From NCBI GenBank assembly GCA_949289445.1, contig CASEOD010000159.1, positions 1 through 51,155 on the forward strand: a stretch of DNA of 51,155 nt, read 5' to 3'. The position numbers and the translations under genes are program-made. The stretch is from an uncultured Eubacteriales bacterium. Lineage in GTDB: Bacteria > Bacillota > Clostridia > Peptostreptococcales > Anaerovoracaceae. Shown in pieces: positions 40,357 to 50,092 of this stretch. The notes beneath the pieces are model-generated. The model ran no database searches and was not told where the DNA came from. It was given only the letters and a program-made list of their open reading frames with translations. Each line of letters begins with the position of its first letter. The stretch's first letter is position 1.

Positions 40357-42006
40357 ATGCCAAGAAAAAAGAAAGAAGATTTGACAGAAGAAGTGATGAC
40401 GCAGGAAGAATCTGTGACAACTGAGCCGAAAGAAGACAAACCGACGCCGAAAAAGACTGCGCGGAAAACGTCACGGACGAAAAAGGCTGCGGAAAAAGAG
40501 ATACCTGCTGATGGAGAAGTCACGGAAGAATCGGTGACAGCTGAGCCGAAAGAAGACAAACCGGCTCCGAAAAAGACTGTGAGAAAGACGGCGCGGACAA
40601 AAAAGGCTGCTGAAACCGGAGAGACAGCAAAGACGGCGGAAATATCAGAAACAGCAGATACGGAAGAAACGCCGGAAACAGAAATACCGGCGGAAATATC
40701 TGCAGAAGGCGAATCTTCAGACCCGGAGACTGAGGCCGGTGGAACAGACAGCAGAAAACATGCGGATGAAGCCGGATGCTGCGACGAAGATGCAGACAGT
40801 GAATCTGACGATGACGAGGCTCAGGAGGAAGGGGAGGCAGCAGAAGAAACGAAAGCTGTCCATCATCACGGGCATAATCATGAAAGACCCCGTCCCGAAG
40901 TGGAGGGAATTCTGGAAATTGCCGAGGGCGGTTTTGGATTTCTGCGGTTCAACAACTTTTTAACCAGTGATAAAGACGTATATGTTTCTCCTACTCAGAT
41001 CAGAAGATTTAACCTGAAGACAGGAGATCTGATCAAGGGGATTTCCCGACTTCCCAATGAGGGCGAGCGTTTTGGCGCTCTGCTTTATGTGCTTACCGTA
41101 AATGGAGACGAGCCGGGTGTTGCAATGCGCAGACCTGACTTTGAAGATCTGACGCCGATTTTTCCGAGAGAAAGACTGACATTGGAAGACAGAAGCCGCG
41201 ATCTGTCTACGAGGCTAATCGACCTGATCGCGCCTATCGGAAAGGGGCAGAGAGGTCTGATTGTTGCGCCTCCGAAAGCTGGAAAAACCACTTTGCTCAA
41301 AAATATTGCCAACAGCATTGAGAAAAAGTATCCTGAAGTGGAACTCATCGTACTGCTTATTGATGAGAGACCGGAAGAGGTTACAGATATGAAACGCTCC
41401 CTGAACGGAGGGGAGGTCATCTATTCCACATTTGACGAAATGCCGCAGCATCATGTAAAAGTTGCGGAAATGGTGCTTGCCAGAGCGCAGCGCCTGGTAG
41501 AACACGGGAAGGACGTTGTTATTCTGCTGGACAGCATCACCAGACTGGCAAGGGCATACAATCTGGTCGTACCTGCTTCCGGAAGAACTCTGTCAGGAGG
41601 ACTGGATCCGGGAGCGCTGCATAAGCCGAAAAAGTTTTTCGGCGCTGCCAGAAACATTGAAGAAGGCGGCAGTATTACCATTCTGGCAACTGCGCTGGTA
41701 GAAACGGGAAGCCGCATGGACGATGTTATATTTGAAGAGTTTAAGGGTACAGGTAATATGGAGCTTCATCTGGACAGAAAGCTTTCAGAGAAGAGAATCT
41801 TCCCTGCCATCGACCTGAACAAATCGGGAACCCGAAAGGAAGATCTGCTGATGACTGCTGAGGAGCTGGAAGCTATCTGGGCGATGAGAAGAGCCATGGC
41901 AAACAGCCCGACACAGGATGTCACCGAGACGATCATAGACAATCTGGCCCATACCAGGGACAATGCGAACTTTATTCAGGTCATTAAAAAGATATTTTTA
42001 GGGTAA
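40357..42006 (+). CDS. rho: Transcription termination factor Rho with disordered N-terminal extension
   Basis: A 549-residue hexameric RNA helicase that ends untranslated transcripts. The core (about 185-549) has the cold-shock-like RNA-binding fold ([15 protein letters not shown]), Walker [10 protein letters not shown], Walker [17 protein letters not shown] and the Q/R-loop region. The first 180 residues are a low-complexity Lys/Glu/Thr-rich extension, with a 40-residue-period tandem duplication (17-46 and 57-86), an acidic stretch and HHHGHNH. Such insertions occur in Rho of several phyla and may bind RNA or drive condensation. The gene heads a block with DUF1385 and prmC (15- and 2-base gaps). 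Confidence 0.95.
   Translation: MPRKKKEDLTEEVMTQEESVTTEPKEDKPTPKKTARKTSRTKKAAEKEIPADGEVTEESVTAEPKEDKPAPKKTVRKTARTKKAAETGETAKTAEISETADTEETPETEIPAEISAEGESSDPETEAGGTDSRKHADEAGCCDEDADSESDDDEAQEEGEAAEETKAVHHHGHNHERPRPEVEGILEIAEGGFGFLRFNNFLTSDKDVYVSPTQIRRFNLKTGDLIKGISRLPNEGERFGALLYVLTVNGDEPGVAMRRPDFEDLTPIFPRERLTLEDRSRDLSTRLIDLIAPIGKGQRGLIVAPPKAGKTTLLKNIANSIEKKYPEVELIVLLIDERPEEVTDMKRSLNGGEVIYSTFDEMPQHHVKVAEMVLARAQRLVEHGKDVVILLDSITRLARAYNLVVPASGRTLSGGLDPGALHKPKKFFGAARNIEEGGSITILATALVETGSRMDDVIFEEFKGTGNMELHLDRKLSEKRIFPAIDLNKSGTRKEDLLMTAEELEAIWAMRRAMANSPTQDVTETIIDNLAHTRDNANFIQVIKKIFLG
40405..40614 (+). repeat. Tandem in-frame duplication in the rho extension
   Basis: Codons 17-46 and 57-86 encode near-identical 30-residue segments (EESVTxEPKEDKPxPKK followed by TxRKTxRTKKAAE), 120 bp apart. 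Copy one is 40405-40494 and copy two 40525-40614. Each copy is rich in basic residues after an acidic lead. Confidence 0.85.
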
Positions 42007-42021
42007 AGACAGAGGTTAAGT

Positions 42022-43059
42022 ATGGATTTAAGCAAGATATTTCTAAAGGATGCCTGCCCGACGCCTGTGGGCGGACAGGCGGTGATGGAGGGCATCATGA
42101 TGCGCGGGCTGCAGCGGACCGCTGTGGCTGTACGTCTCCCGGACGGCAGAATACACATGAAAACTCAGCCCAACAGGAAGATGGGAAAATGGACCACCAT
42201 TCCTCTGCTGCGGGGCGTTGTATCTTTCGTCATGTCTCTGGTACAGGGCACAGGAATCCTCATGTATTCTGCAGACGTGCTGGAAGCCAACTGGACCGGC
42301 GATGAAGAAGAGGAAGAGAGTAAACTGGATCTCTGGATGAAGAAGACCTTCGGAGAAAAGGGTGCATGGAACATCATGATTTATCTTTCGGTTATCATTG
42401 CCCTGGTCATGACCATCGGCATGTTTATTCTGCTTCCCACAGTCATTGCCAATCTGCTGAAACCCGTGATTGAAAGTGATTTTGTGTTCAATCTGGTGGA
42501 AGGCCTGATGAGAATTGTGATTTTTGTCGGATATCTGGCCATAATCAGCCGGATGAAAGATATTAAGACTGTATTTCAGTATCATGGAGCAGAGCACAAG
42601 TGTATCCACTGCTTTGAGAATAATCTGGAACTGACGCCTGCCAATGCACAGCAGTTCTATACCCTGCATCCGAGATGCGGGACCAGTTTTCTGCTGTTTG
42701 TTATGGTGATCAGCTTTGTGCTGCATCTGTTTCTGGGCTGGCCCAATCTGACTTTGCGTATTGTTTCCAGACTGCTTCTGGTGCCTGTTGTGGCAGGTCT
42801 TTCTTATGAGCTGTTAAAATGGGCAGGCAGAAGTGATAACTGGCTGGTGAAAATTCTGAGTCTGCCGGGTCTTTATCTGCAGAAACTGACGACCAATGAG
42901 CCGACCGACGAACAGCTTGAGGTTGCCATTGCTGCCATGAAGGCTGTTATGGTGCCTGAGGATACACCGTATTTTGAAGGGATCTGCGATCTTGACGGAA
43001 ACCTGATAGAAGAAAATATTATTGAAAGAAAGACGAAAAAAGAAGCTGCGGAGGAGTAG
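42022..43059 (+). CDS. DUF1385 family membrane protein
   Basis: A 345-residue protein of the DUF1385 family: GGQAVMEGIMMRG at the N-terminus, about five membrane spans, and the conserved FQYHGAEHKCIHCFE and LHPRCGTSFLLFV motifs, whose His and Cys residues suggest metal binding. Function is unknown. In Firmicutes it is commonly encoded beside rpmE, prmC and prfA, as here between rho and prmC, so it belongs to this conserved housekeeping block rather than being acquired. Confidence 0.88.
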   Translation: MDLSKIFLKDACPTPVGGQAVMEGIMMRGLQRTAVAVRLPDGRIHMKTQPNRKMGKWTTIPLLRGVVSFVMSLVQGTGILMYSADVLEANWTGDEEEEESKLDLWMKKTFGEKGAWNIMIYLSVIIALVMTIGMFILLPTVIANLLKPVIESDFVFNLVEGLMRIVIFVGYLAIISRMKDIKTVFQYHGAEHKCIHCFENNLELTPANAQQFYTLHPRCGTSFLLFVMVISFVLHLFLGWPNLTLRIVSRLLLVPVVAGLSYELLKWAGRSDNWLVKILSLPGLYLQKLTTNEPTDEQLEVAIAAMKAVMVPEDTPYFEGICDLDGNLIEENIIERKTKKEAAEE

Positions 43060-43061
43060 AC

Positions 43062-43979
43062 ATGAGCCTTTCGGTGAAAGAAATCTTGAATATAGGCAGA
43101 AGACATCTTGAAGAAAGCGGAGTTGCCGATGCGGCCATCGACTGCAAACTGCTGTATTGTTATCTGATGAATGTGACGACTGCTCAGCTGATCCTGGAAT
43201 ATCAGAAAATACTTCCTGACAGCCTGTGCGACGAATATTTCAAGCTTCTGGAGCTGCGCGGAAGCGGCGTGCCCCTGCAGCACATCACCGGTTTTCAGGA
43301 GTTTATGGGACTGAATTTCATGGTAAATGATAAAGTGCTGATACCCCGTCAGGATACGGAAACCCTGGTGGAAGACGCCATGGAACTGATTCAGGGAAAC
43401 ACGCTTAGAGGCGAGGCTTTTCTCCGGAAAGGGAAAAAGGACTGGGAAATTCTTGATCTCTGCTGTGGCAGCGGCGCCATCGGTCTGTCTCTGGCTAAGC
43501 TCTGCCGGAACGTAAGGGTATGGTGTTCGGATCTGAGTGAGGATGCCCTTTCCGTAGCAAAAGAAAATGCTGCCGGACTGGGACTTTCCAAAATAACCTT
43601 TCAGCAGGGAAATCTGCTGGAGCCGTTTCAGAAAAGATTCAGACACAGGAAATTTGATTTAATTATTTCCAATCCGCCGTACATAAAGAGCAGTGTTATT
43701 CCCACCTTACAGAGAGAAGTGCGCGATCATGAGCCGATGATGGCTCTGGACGGCGGCGAAAGCGGTCTGGACTTTTACAGAGAGATCATATCCCGGGCAG
43801 CTGACTGCCTGAAAAAAGAGGGTGTGCTCATGTTTGAGATCGGTCATGATCAGAGAGAAGATGTGTGTGGATTGCTGGAAGAAACGGGAAAATTTTTCAA
43901 TATTACTTCTCTGCAGGATCTGGCAAAACGAGACAGAATTGTTGTGGCTGTACTGAAAGGGAAAAAGGAACAGCAGTAA
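43062..43979 (+). CDS. prmC: Release factor glutamine N5-methyltransferase PrmC
   Basis: A 305-residue SAM-dependent enzyme that methylates the glutamine of the GGQ motif in peptide release factors. It has an N-terminal helical release-factor-binding domain, SAM site ILDLCCGSGAIGL, and the catalytic ISNPPYI. Its substrate RF1 is encoded two genes downstream. It starts 2 bases after the DUF1385 stop with GGAGGAG upstream. Confidence 0.93.
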   Translation: MSLSVKEILNIGRRHLEESGVADAAIDCKLLYCYLMNVTTAQLILEYQKILPDSLCDEYFKLLELRGSGVPLQHITGFQEFMGLNFMVNDKVLIPRQDTETLVEDAMELIQGNTLRGEAFLRKGKKDWEILDLCCGSGAIGLSLAKLCRNVRVWCSDLSEDALSVAKENAAGLGLSKITFQQGNLLEPFQKRFRHRKFDLIISNPPYIKSSVIPTLQREVRDHEPMMALDGGESGLDFYREIISRAADCLKKEGVLMFEIGHDQREDVCGLLEETGKFFNITSLQDLAKRDRIVVAVLKGKKEQQ

Positions 43980-44031
43980 ATTGCAGGTAAGCCATTTTGT
44001 GAAAAAATATTGGAAATCCGCAAAAAAACAC

Positions 44032-44060
44032 TTGTTTGCCTGATTCAGTTGTGATATAGT
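44032..44060 (+). promoter_or_regulatory. Promoter and leader of rpmE
   Basis: TTGTTT (44032-44037), 17-base spacer and TATAGT (44055-44060) with an extended TGA. The leader of about 60 bases has a small GCAC-GGG-TGC hairpin. L31 leaders in Firmicutes can bind L31 for autoregulation; whether this is one is not decided. Confidence 0.6.
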
Positions 44061-44127
44061 ATAAAGGCTGTAGTGGATACAGTTAAAATATGCACGGGTG
44101 CGAACCTGAGCAGGAAAGAGGTGTAAC

Positions 44128-44325
44128 ATGAAGGAAGGAATCCATCCTGATTATAAGGAATGTAAAGTAACTTGCGCATGTGGCAACACTTTTGTGACTA
44201 GGTCAACAAAAGAGGAATTGAGACTTGACGTTTGCTCAGCATGTCATCCGTTCTTTACAGGACAGCAGAAGTTCATCAACCGTGGTGGACGTGTTGAAAA
44301 GTTCAAGAACAAGTACAACCTGTAA
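44128..44325 (+). CDS. rpmE: Ribosomal protein bL31
   Basis: A 65-residue large-subunit protein of the zinc-binding C+ type: cysteines in [11 protein letters not shown] and [14 protein letters not shown] form the zinc site. Length and the C-terminal [15 protein letters not shown] are typical. It has its own promoter and is followed by a terminator at 44343. Confidence 0.96.
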   Translation: MKEGIHPDYKECKVTCACGNTFVTRSTKEELRLDVCSACHPFFTGQQKFINRGGRVEKFKNKYNL

Positions 44326-44342
44326 TAATCAGAAGAATCCAG

Positions 44343-44387
44343 AGAACTGCAGTTCAGATGAACTATCTGCCAATTGCAGTTCTTTTA
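44343..44387 (+). terminator. Intrinsic terminator after rpmE
   Basis: AGAACTGCA (44343-44351) pairs with TGCAGTTCT (44375-44383), followed by TTTATTG. Confidence 0.8.
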
Positions 44388-44489
44388 TTGTGCCGGAAAT
44401 CCCTTTTGCGGTATTCCGGAACAGAAGGACAGCAGGGAGATAATGTTGAGCGAAGACGGAAAGCGGACTGAAAACTGCGGGAGAGAAGG

Positions 44490-44528
44490 CAAAAAAACCG
44501 CTGAAATTAGAGAATTTCGGTTTTTTAT
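44490..44528 (+). terminator. Second hairpin between rpmE and prfA
   Basis: AACCG-CT-GAAATT pairs with AATTTC-GGTT around an AGAG loop, followed by TTTTTTATTG. It ends about 15 bases before the prfA -10 box. It may be a back-up terminator. Confidence 0.7.
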
Positions 44529-44540
44529 TGCGCCTTTCTG

Positions 44541-44549
44541 TGATATAAT
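44541..44549 (+). promoter_or_regulatory. Extended -10 promoter of the prfA operon
   Basis: TGATATAAT, with TATAAT at 44544-44549. The transcript would run prfA, tsaC-like, rpiB, upp with gaps of 5-24 bases. Confidence 0.6.
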
Positions 44550-44597
44550 ATACGATTAGATAAGAATTGAAAATTTTTGAATTTTGAGGAGATATAT

Positions 44598-45662
44598 ATG
44601 TTTGACAAGTTAGATTTTATTGTGGAAAAGTACCAGGAGCTTTCTATGAAGGTTTCTGATCCTGATGTAATCAATGATCAGCCCACCTGGCAGAAGTACA
44701 TCAAGGAGATGGGCGAAATGGAGCCTATTGTAAAGAAGTATGAGGAATACAAGAAAGCAAAAGAAGGACTTCGGGATGCAAAGGACATCGTGGAGACCGA
44801 GAGCGATGAAGAGATGAGAGAGCTGGCAAAGATGGAGATCGGCGAGCTGGAAGAACAGATTGAAAAAAATGAAGAGGAACTGAAGATTCTACTTCTGCCG
44901 AAAGACCCTAACGATGAAAAGAACGTAATTCTGGAAGTCAGAGCCGGTACCGGAGGAGACGAGGCTGCTCTGTTCGGACAGGATCTTCTGAGAATGTATA
45001 TGCGCTATGCAGAAAGACACAGATGGAAGACTGAACTGATGGATGTCAACGATACAGGCATCGGCGGAATCAAAGAGGCGGTTGTTCTGATCAAGGGAAA
45101 GGGCGCATATTCCAGACTGAAATATGAAAGCGGCGTGCACAGAGTGCAGCGCGTACCGGAAACAGAATCAGCGGGTCGTGTGCATACTTCTGCAGCTACC
45201 GTAGCAGTACTTCCTGAAGTTGATGACGTGGAGGTGGATCTGAATCCTAATGATGTAAGAGTAGACGTATACCGTGCTTCAGGAAACGGCGGCCAGTGCG
45301 TAAACACCACCGACTCTGCGGTAAGACTGACCCATGAACCGACAGGGCTTGTGGTAACCTGTCAGGACGAGAAGTCACAGATCAAAAATAAGGAAAAGGC
45401 TTTTAAGGTTCTGAAAGCGAGACTTTACGATTTGAAAGTGCAGGAGCAGAACAAGGAGATTTCCGAGGCCAGAAAGAGTCAGGTAGGATCGGGTGACAGA
45501 AGTGAGAGAATCAGAACTTACAACTTCCCGCAGGGAAGAGTTTCCGAGCACAGAATCGGTCTGACTCTTTACAAGCTCAATTCTATTCTGGACGGCGATC
45601 TGGATGAGATTATTGATGGACTGATCACCAATGATCAGGCAGAAAAGATGAAAAACTTCTAA
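44598..45662 (+). CDS. prfA: Peptide chain release factor 1
   Basis: A 354-residue class I release factor that reads UAA and UAG. The stop-codon-recognition tripeptide region is [14 protein letters not shown] (P-x-T type, as in RF1) and the catalytic loop is [16 protein letters not shown] with the GGQ that PrmC methylates. ATG 44598 with AGGAGAT upstream is preferred over an in-frame ATG at 44577, which lacks a site. Confidence 0.96.
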   Translation: MFDKLDFIVEKYQELSMKVSDPDVINDQPTWQKYIKEMGEMEPIVKKYEEYKKAKEGLRDAKDIVETESDEEMRELAKMEIGELEEQIEKNEEELKILLLPKDPNDEKNVILEVRAGTGGDEAALFGQDLLRMYMRYAERHRWKTELMDVNDTGIGGIKEAVVLIKGKGAYSRLKYESGVHRVQRVPETESAGRVHTSAATVAVLPEVDDVEVDLNPNDVRVDVYRASGNGGQCVNTTDSAVRLTHEPTGLVVTCQDEKSQIKNKEKAFKVLKARLYDLKVQEQNKEISEARKSQVGSGDRSERIRTYNFPQGRVSEHRIGLTLYKLNSILDGDLDEIIDGLITNDQAEKMKNF

Positions 45663-45667
45663 GATTT

Positions 45668-46672
45668 ATGAATACAAAGATACTATCCGATACAACTGAA
45701 GATATTGCGACTGCAGCTGAAATTATCGCAGCGGGCGGACTGGTGGCTTTTCCTACAGAAACGGTTTATGGTCTGGGAGCTGATGCGCTGAATGCGGAGG
45801 CTGTGGGAAAGGTCTATGCAGCAAAGGGGCGGCCGTCGGACAACCCTATGATTGTCCACATATCGTCAAAAGACGATTTACTGAAACTTACCTCTGCTGT
45901 AACGCCGGATATGGAAAAACTCATGGAGGCTTTCTGGCCGGGACCAATGACTATGATTGTGCCGCGGCTTCCGGTGATTCCTGACACAACCACGGGAGGA
46001 CTTTCTACTGTGGGTGTACGGATGCCGGATCATCCCGTAGCGCTGTCTCTGATCAGCGGATCCGGTTGTCCGATTGCGGCTCCAAGCGCCAATCTTTCAG
46101 GGAAACCAAGTCCTACTACGGCAAAGGATGTGGTGGAAGATCTTGACGGAAGAGTTGATGCTGTCATCGAAAGCACTGACTGCCGGGTGGGTATCGAATC
46201 TACAGTGATCGATATGACCTCAGACACCCCCGTGATTCTGCGTCCCGGAATCCTGACTGCCGAGGATTTTGAAAAGGTGCTGGGAAAGACTGTGGAGCTT
46301 GATCCTGCTCTGAATCAGAGGCCTGATCCGTTCAACAACTGTGACTTTAAACCGAAGGCACCGGGCATGAAGTATAAGCATTATGCACCGAAGGCCCCGA
46401 TGGTCGTATTTGAGGGAGAAGAACAGGCAGTACGCAGAGCCATAGCGGAAGAGGCCGCATCATACACAGCAGCGGGGAAAAAGGTCTGCACAATCTGTTT
46501 TGACAGCGGTCAGCAGAGAACGGCGGCCCATCGCTTTTTCGCCATGCTCAGAGAGGCAGACAGGGACGGAGCGGATATCATACTTGCGTCTGCCCTGCCG
46601 GAGGAGGGTATAGGGTTTTCCGTCATGAACAGAATGCTCAAGTCGGCAGGATATAATATCAGGAAAGTATAA
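45668..46672 (+). CDS. tsaC: L-threonylcarbamoyladenylate synthase, Sua5 type
   Basis: A 334-residue protein with an N-terminal YrdC domain (about 1-205: GGLVAFPTETVYGLGADA, AKGRPSDNPMIVHI, PSANLSGKPSPT, STVIDM) and the C-terminal Sua5 domain (about 240-334). It makes threonylcarbamoyl-AMP for the t6A37 modification of ANN-reading tRNAs. The longer Sua5 form (B. subtilis YwlC) is usual in Firmicutes. It starts 5 bases after prfA. Confidence 0.93.
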   Translation: MNTKILSDTTEDIATAAEIIAAGGLVAFPTETVYGLGADALNAEAVGKVYAAKGRPSDNPMIVHISSKDDLLKLTSAVTPDMEKLMEAFWPGPMTMIVPRLPVIPDTTTGGLSTVGVRMPDHPVALSLISGSGCPIAAPSANLSGKPSPTTAKDVVEDLDGRVDAVIESTDCRVGIESTVIDMTSDTPVILRPGILTAEDFEKVLGKTVELDPALNQRPDPFNNCDFKPKAPGMKYKHYAPKAPMVVFEGEEQAVRRAIAEEAASYTAAGKKVCTICFDSGQQRTAAHRFFAMLREADRDGADIILASALPEEGIGFSVMNRMLKSAGYNIRKV

Positions 46673-46696
46673 TGACAGATAACGAGGGGAACACTT

Positions 46697-47128
46697 ATGA
46701 GAATTGCAGTAGCCAGCGACCACGGAGGGTTCGCGCTGAAAGAAATCGTAAAAAGACATTTGCAGGAAAGAGGATATGAAGTACTGGATCTGGGGACCGA
46801 CTCCACGGACTCGGTGGATTATCCGGTATACGGAAAAGCCTGTGGGGAAGCTGTTGCAGGAGGAAAAGCCGATTTGGGCGTTGTGGTGTGCGGTACAGGT
46901 ATCGGCATTTCTATAGCGGCCAACAAAGTAAAGGGAGTGCGCTGCGGTCTCTGTACTTCTGTAGAAATGGCGAAACTGACAAAACAGCACAATAACGCCA
47001 ATATTCTGGCGTTGGGAGGGAGAACCACTGAACCGGATCTTGCCCTTGAAATTACAGATGCATGGCTGGATACCGACTTTGAAGGCGGACGTCATGAGAG
47101 AAGGACAAATATGCTGGACGAAATGTAA
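46697..47128 (+). CDS. rpiB: Ribose-5-phosphate isomerase B
   Basis: A 143-residue RpiB/LacAB enzyme interconverting ribose 5-phosphate and ribulose 5-phosphate. Motifs: ASDHGGFALKE at the N-terminus, VVCGTGIGISIAANK with the catalytic cysteine, and NANILALGGR. Length is normal. It is followed by upp in the nucleotide-related end of the operon. Confidence 0.95.
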   Translation: MRIAVASDHGGFALKEIVKRHLQERGYEVLDLGTDSTDSVDYPVYGKACGEAVAGGKADLGVVVCGTGIGISIAANKVKGVRCGLCTSVEMAKLTKQHNNANILALGGRTTEPDLALEITDAWLDTDFEGGRHERRTNMLDEM

Positions 47129-47149
47129 CAGCAGAAATAAGGAGGTACT

Positions 47150-47779
47150 ATGAGCAAGGTATACGTATTTGACCATCCACTGATTCAGCATAAAGTGGCT
47201 CTGATGAGAAAAAAGGAGACAAGCACCAAGGATTTCAGAGAGCTTGCCAGAGAAATCGCCATGCTGATGGGATTTGAGGCAACCAGAAACCTTCCTCTGG
47301 AAGAAGTGGATATAGAAACACCGATGTGTAAAACAAGAGTGAATATGCTGAAGGGAGAAGATATCGCCATTGTGCCGATTCTGAGAGCGGGACTGGGATT
47401 TGTGGACGGTCTGCTGGCACTGGTGCCTAATGCAAAAGTGGGCCATGTGGGGCTTTACCGCGATGAAAAAACACACGAACCGGTGGAATATTACTGCAAA
47501 CTTCCTTCCGATATTGAAAAACGTCAGATTTTTGTAGTAGATCCTATGCTGGCGACAGGAGGAAGTGCTGTTGCAGCGATTGACTTTATCAAACAGAGAG
47601 GCGGAAAAAATATTATTTTCATGTGTCTTATTGCAGCGCCGGAAGGGATTGCAACACTGCAGGCGGCACATCCCGATGTGGACATTTTTGCGGCAGCGAA
47701 GGATGAAAAACTTAACGAAAATGCCTATATCATTCCGGGACTTGGTGATGCAGGAGATCGCCTGTTCGGAACCAAGTAG
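47150..47779 (+). CDS. upp: Uracil phosphoribosyltransferase
   Basis: A 209-residue enzyme converting uracil and PRPP to UMP (pyrimidine salvage). The PRPP loop is [28 protein letters not shown], the flexible hood region [16 protein letters not shown] and the C-terminal [14 protein letters not shown] are all typical. AAGGAGG precedes the ATG. Confidence 0.97.
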   Translation: MSKVYVFDHPLIQHKVALMRKKETSTKDFRELAREIAMLMGFEATRNLPLEEVDIETPMCKTRVNMLKGEDIAIVPILRAGLGFVDGLLALVPNAKVGHVGLYRDEKTHEPVEYYCKLPSDIEKRQIFVVDPMLATGGSAVAAIDFIKQRGGKNIIFMCLIAAPEGIATLQAAHPDVDIFAAAKDEKLNENAYIIPGLGDAGDRLFGTK

Positions 47780-47910
47780 GACAAACCTGCAGATTAAAAT
47801 ACATATTGACAATTCACTGTCTTTTGCGGCCCTTCAGGGCGGACTGCAGAGAGACGGTTTATCAGGGCAGAATTTTTAACAATTTCTTTAGAGAAGAGAG
47901 GATTACTTTC

Positions 47911-49239
47911 ATGAAAAATTTTATACCCGACAATGTAAGTCAGTTCGATAATGTGTATGACGTTTTGAAAGAAAGAGGATTTATCGAACAGGTAACAGAT
48001 GAAGAGGCAGTCAGAGAGCTGCTGGGAAAGGAAAAGATTAAATTTTATATCGGATTTGACCCGACTGCAGACTGCCTGCATATCGGACACTTTATGCAGG
48101 TGATTATTTTAATGTATATGCAGAAATACGGACATACACCGGTGGTTCTGCTGGGCGGCGGTACCGGTATGGTAGGCGATCCGTCAGGAAGGCAGGATAT
48201 GCGTCAGATGATGAGCATTGAAACCATTGATGAAAACTGTATGGCTTTCAAGAGACTCTTTGATAAATATCTGGACTTCGATGACGAGTGGAAGTATGAA
48301 GGTAACGAAGGAGTATATGCTCCGGGTCACCAGAACAGAGAGCCGCTGCCGGGAAAAGCTATCAGTGTAAACAACGCTCACTGGCTCAGACCTCTTAACT
48401 ATGTTGAATTTGTAAGAGAAATCGGTACTCACTTTAATGTGAACAACATGCTTAGAGCAGAGTGCTTTAAGCAGAGAATGGAACAGGGACTGTCTTTTTT
48501 CGAGTTCAACTACATGCTGATGCAGGGATATGACTTCATGGTTATGGCAAGAGATATAGACTTGAAGATGCAGTTCGGCGGAAATGACCAGTGGTCTAAT
48601 ATTATCGCTGGCGTGGATCTTTCCAGAAAGGTTTGCGGAAAATCTGTCTACGGCATGACATTCTCGCTTCTGACAAACAGTGAGGGCAAGAAGATGGGAA
48701 AAACTCAGAAAGGCGCTTTGTGGCTGTCTGCTGACAGAACTTCCCCATATGAATTCTATCAGTACTGGAGAAATGTGGCTGACGCTGACGTTGAAAAATG
48801 TCTGAGAATGCTGACATTCCTGCCGATGGACGAGGTAAAACGTCTGGCATCCTTAGAAGGAGCCGAAATCAATCATGCCAAAGAAGTTCTGGCTTACGAA
48901 GTGACCAAACTGGTTCATGGAGAGGAAGAGGCCAAGAAGGCTCAGGAAGGTGCAAGAGCAGCTTTTGGAGGCGGCGGAAACAGTGCCAACATTCCGACTA
49001 CAGAAATGGCGGCTGCCGACTTTGAAGGCGACGGCAGGGGACTGGTATCTCTGATTAAGGAACTGGGACTAGTACCGAGCAATGGTGAAGGTTTCAGAAC
49101 CATTGAGCAGGGCGGACTTTCTTTAAACGGAGAAAAAGTAACAAATCCGAAAATGAATGTGACTATGGAACTGTTTAGGGACGGCGAGCTGCTGATCCAG
49201 AAAGGCAAGAAAAAATTCCACAAAGTAGTCATCAAATAA
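47911..49239 (+). CDS. tyrS: Tyrosyl-tRNA synthetase
   Basis: A 442-residue class Ic synthetase. HIGH signature at residues 57-60 (CLHIGHF), KMGKT as the KMSKS-type loop, tyrosine-binding YMLMQGYDF and [11 protein letters not shown], and a C-terminal S4 RNA-binding domain (about 375-442). ATG 47911 has AGAGAGGA upstream. The 131-base gap after upp shows a TTGACA at 47807 but no good -10, and no T-box leader (no specifier/antiterminator architecture), although Firmicute tyrS genes often have one. Confidence 0.96.
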   Translation: MKNFIPDNVSQFDNVYDVLKERGFIEQVTDEEAVRELLGKEKIKFYIGFDPTADCLHIGHFMQVIILMYMQKYGHTPVVLLGGGTGMVGDPSGRQDMRQMMSIETIDENCMAFKRLFDKYLDFDDEWKYEGNEGVYAPGHQNREPLPGKAISVNNAHWLRPLNYVEFVREIGTHFNVNNMLRAECFKQRMEQGLSFFEFNYMLMQGYDFMVMARDIDLKMQFGGNDQWSNIIAGVDLSRKVCGKSVYGMTFSLLTNSEGKKMGKTQKGALWLSADRTSPYEFYQYWRNVADADVEKCLRMLTFLPMDEVKRLASLEGAEINHAKEVLAYEVTKLVHGEEEAKKAQEGARAAFGGGGNSANIPTTEMAAADFEGDGRGLVSLIKELGLVPSNGEGFRTIEQGGLSLNGEKVTNPKMNVTMELFRDGELLIQKGKKKFHKVVIK

Positions 49240-49244
49240 GCGGT

Positions 49245-49316
49245 GAAACTTTACTGATACAAGCTGCCTGCGGCGGTACAAGTGAGTGAGGTACGAAACC
49301 GAACAACGGAAATCAG
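49245..49316 (+). ncRNA. Structured region after tyrS, unassigned
   Basis: Between the tyrS stop and its terminator lie several potential stems: GCTGC/GCGGC, two GGTAC boxes around AAGTGAGTGAG, and ACCG-AACAA-CGG, closed by CTGAT (about 49253) and ATCAG (about 49311). The arrangement looks like a small multi-stem junction. I do not recognise a known RNA family. It may be only a structured 3' UTR. Confidence 0.25.
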
Positions 49317-49317
49317 A

Positions 49318-49374
49318 TATAGGCCGTTGCGTCATAGATAGATCATTATCCGTGACGCAATGGCTCTATTTTTG
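49318..49374 (+). terminator. Long-stem intrinsic terminator after tyrS
   Basis: GCCGTTGCGTCA (49323-49334) pairs with TGACGCAATGGC (49353-49364) with one G-T pair, extended by ATAG/CTAT, and ends in CTATTTTTG. Confidence 0.85.
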
Positions 49375-49480
49375 TCCTATAGCCCGAACCTGAAATTATG
49401 GCCTCGGTTTTTCCATTGGGAGGATTCCCGGAATACGATTCTGAATTTCTCTGAAAGAGGTGAACTTATTTCTTTTTATC

Positions 49481-49690
49481 AACCAGGAATTGAAAAAAAC
49501 ACTGAGATGAGTATAAATATGGGAAGTTGCTAACCAGAGAATTAAATATTCCCGATTTTGAGTATAAATGTTTATACTCTTTTTTTCATTTTAAAATCAT
49601 TTCGGTTAAAACAGGGCTGATTTGTACTCAAAAACTAGATTTTTACCCTGTTTTTTATACTCAGGTTCACTGTAACAGATAATTATGGAT
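49481..49690. repeat. Composite repeat R3: third member of the 37-bp unit family, no gene inside
   Basis: Forward units 49481-49517 and 49532-49568 keep the 37-bp length and 51-bp period of R1. An inverted unit, 49571-49607, follows after only 2 bases. A more decayed inverted unit lies at 49654-49690 (TTTATACTC at its start, ATGGAT where CTGGTT is expected). An extra TTTGTACTC stands at 49621. R3 is more diverged than R1/R2. Confidence 0.75.
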
Positions 49691-50092
49691 AACTGATTCA
49701 GGAATGAAAAACAGACTGTATGGGAAAAGCCTTCGGCAGGTTGGGGGCATCTGCTGTTTATGGGAAGAAATCGCTTCAGGAAAGGACTTGGAAAGTACTG
49801 GACAGTTATAAGGCTGCAGTCCCCTTCTGTGTTCATCACCGGTTCGCTGCAGATATAGCCGGAAAAGCGTCAGAGAACTTGAGCCGTCATTACAGATTCT
49901 TGTCAAATGAGATTTTGATACAAGGAAGTAAGCCGAGATGAAGACCGTCCGGTAGTTTGAAGCTTCTGTGAAGATTGTGTAAAATCATACTTTTTTACTA
50001 TGTTTATCAGGGTGCAGGAGGGCAAATGCTGTTTTCCGCAGGTGTTTTTTGTGGTACAATAAGGTGTATTGAATGGAGGAGATGGATGATTT
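49691..50092. other. Intergenic region without a supported gene
   Basis: About 400 bases between repeat R3 and the P-type ATPase. An open frame of 73 codons (49720-49941, plus) has no ribosome site and no recognisable motif. The composition is ordinary, so a decayed gene fragment is possible. A TACAAT at 50055-50060 is a weak -10 candidate for the ATPase. Confidence 0.4.

Noticed and set aside
44374..44559. 61-codon open frame between rpmE and prfA
   Set aside because: It covers two terminator hairpins and the prfA -10 box.
46460..47812. 450-codon open frame on the minus strand
   Set aside because: It runs antisense through tsaC, rpiB and upp, which are well-recognised genes; the translation is Cys/His/Ser-rich with no motifs, as expected of a shadow frame.
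47780..47910. T-box leader ahead of tyrS
   Set aside because: The gap is only 131 bases and lacks the T-box sequence and antiterminator hairpin.
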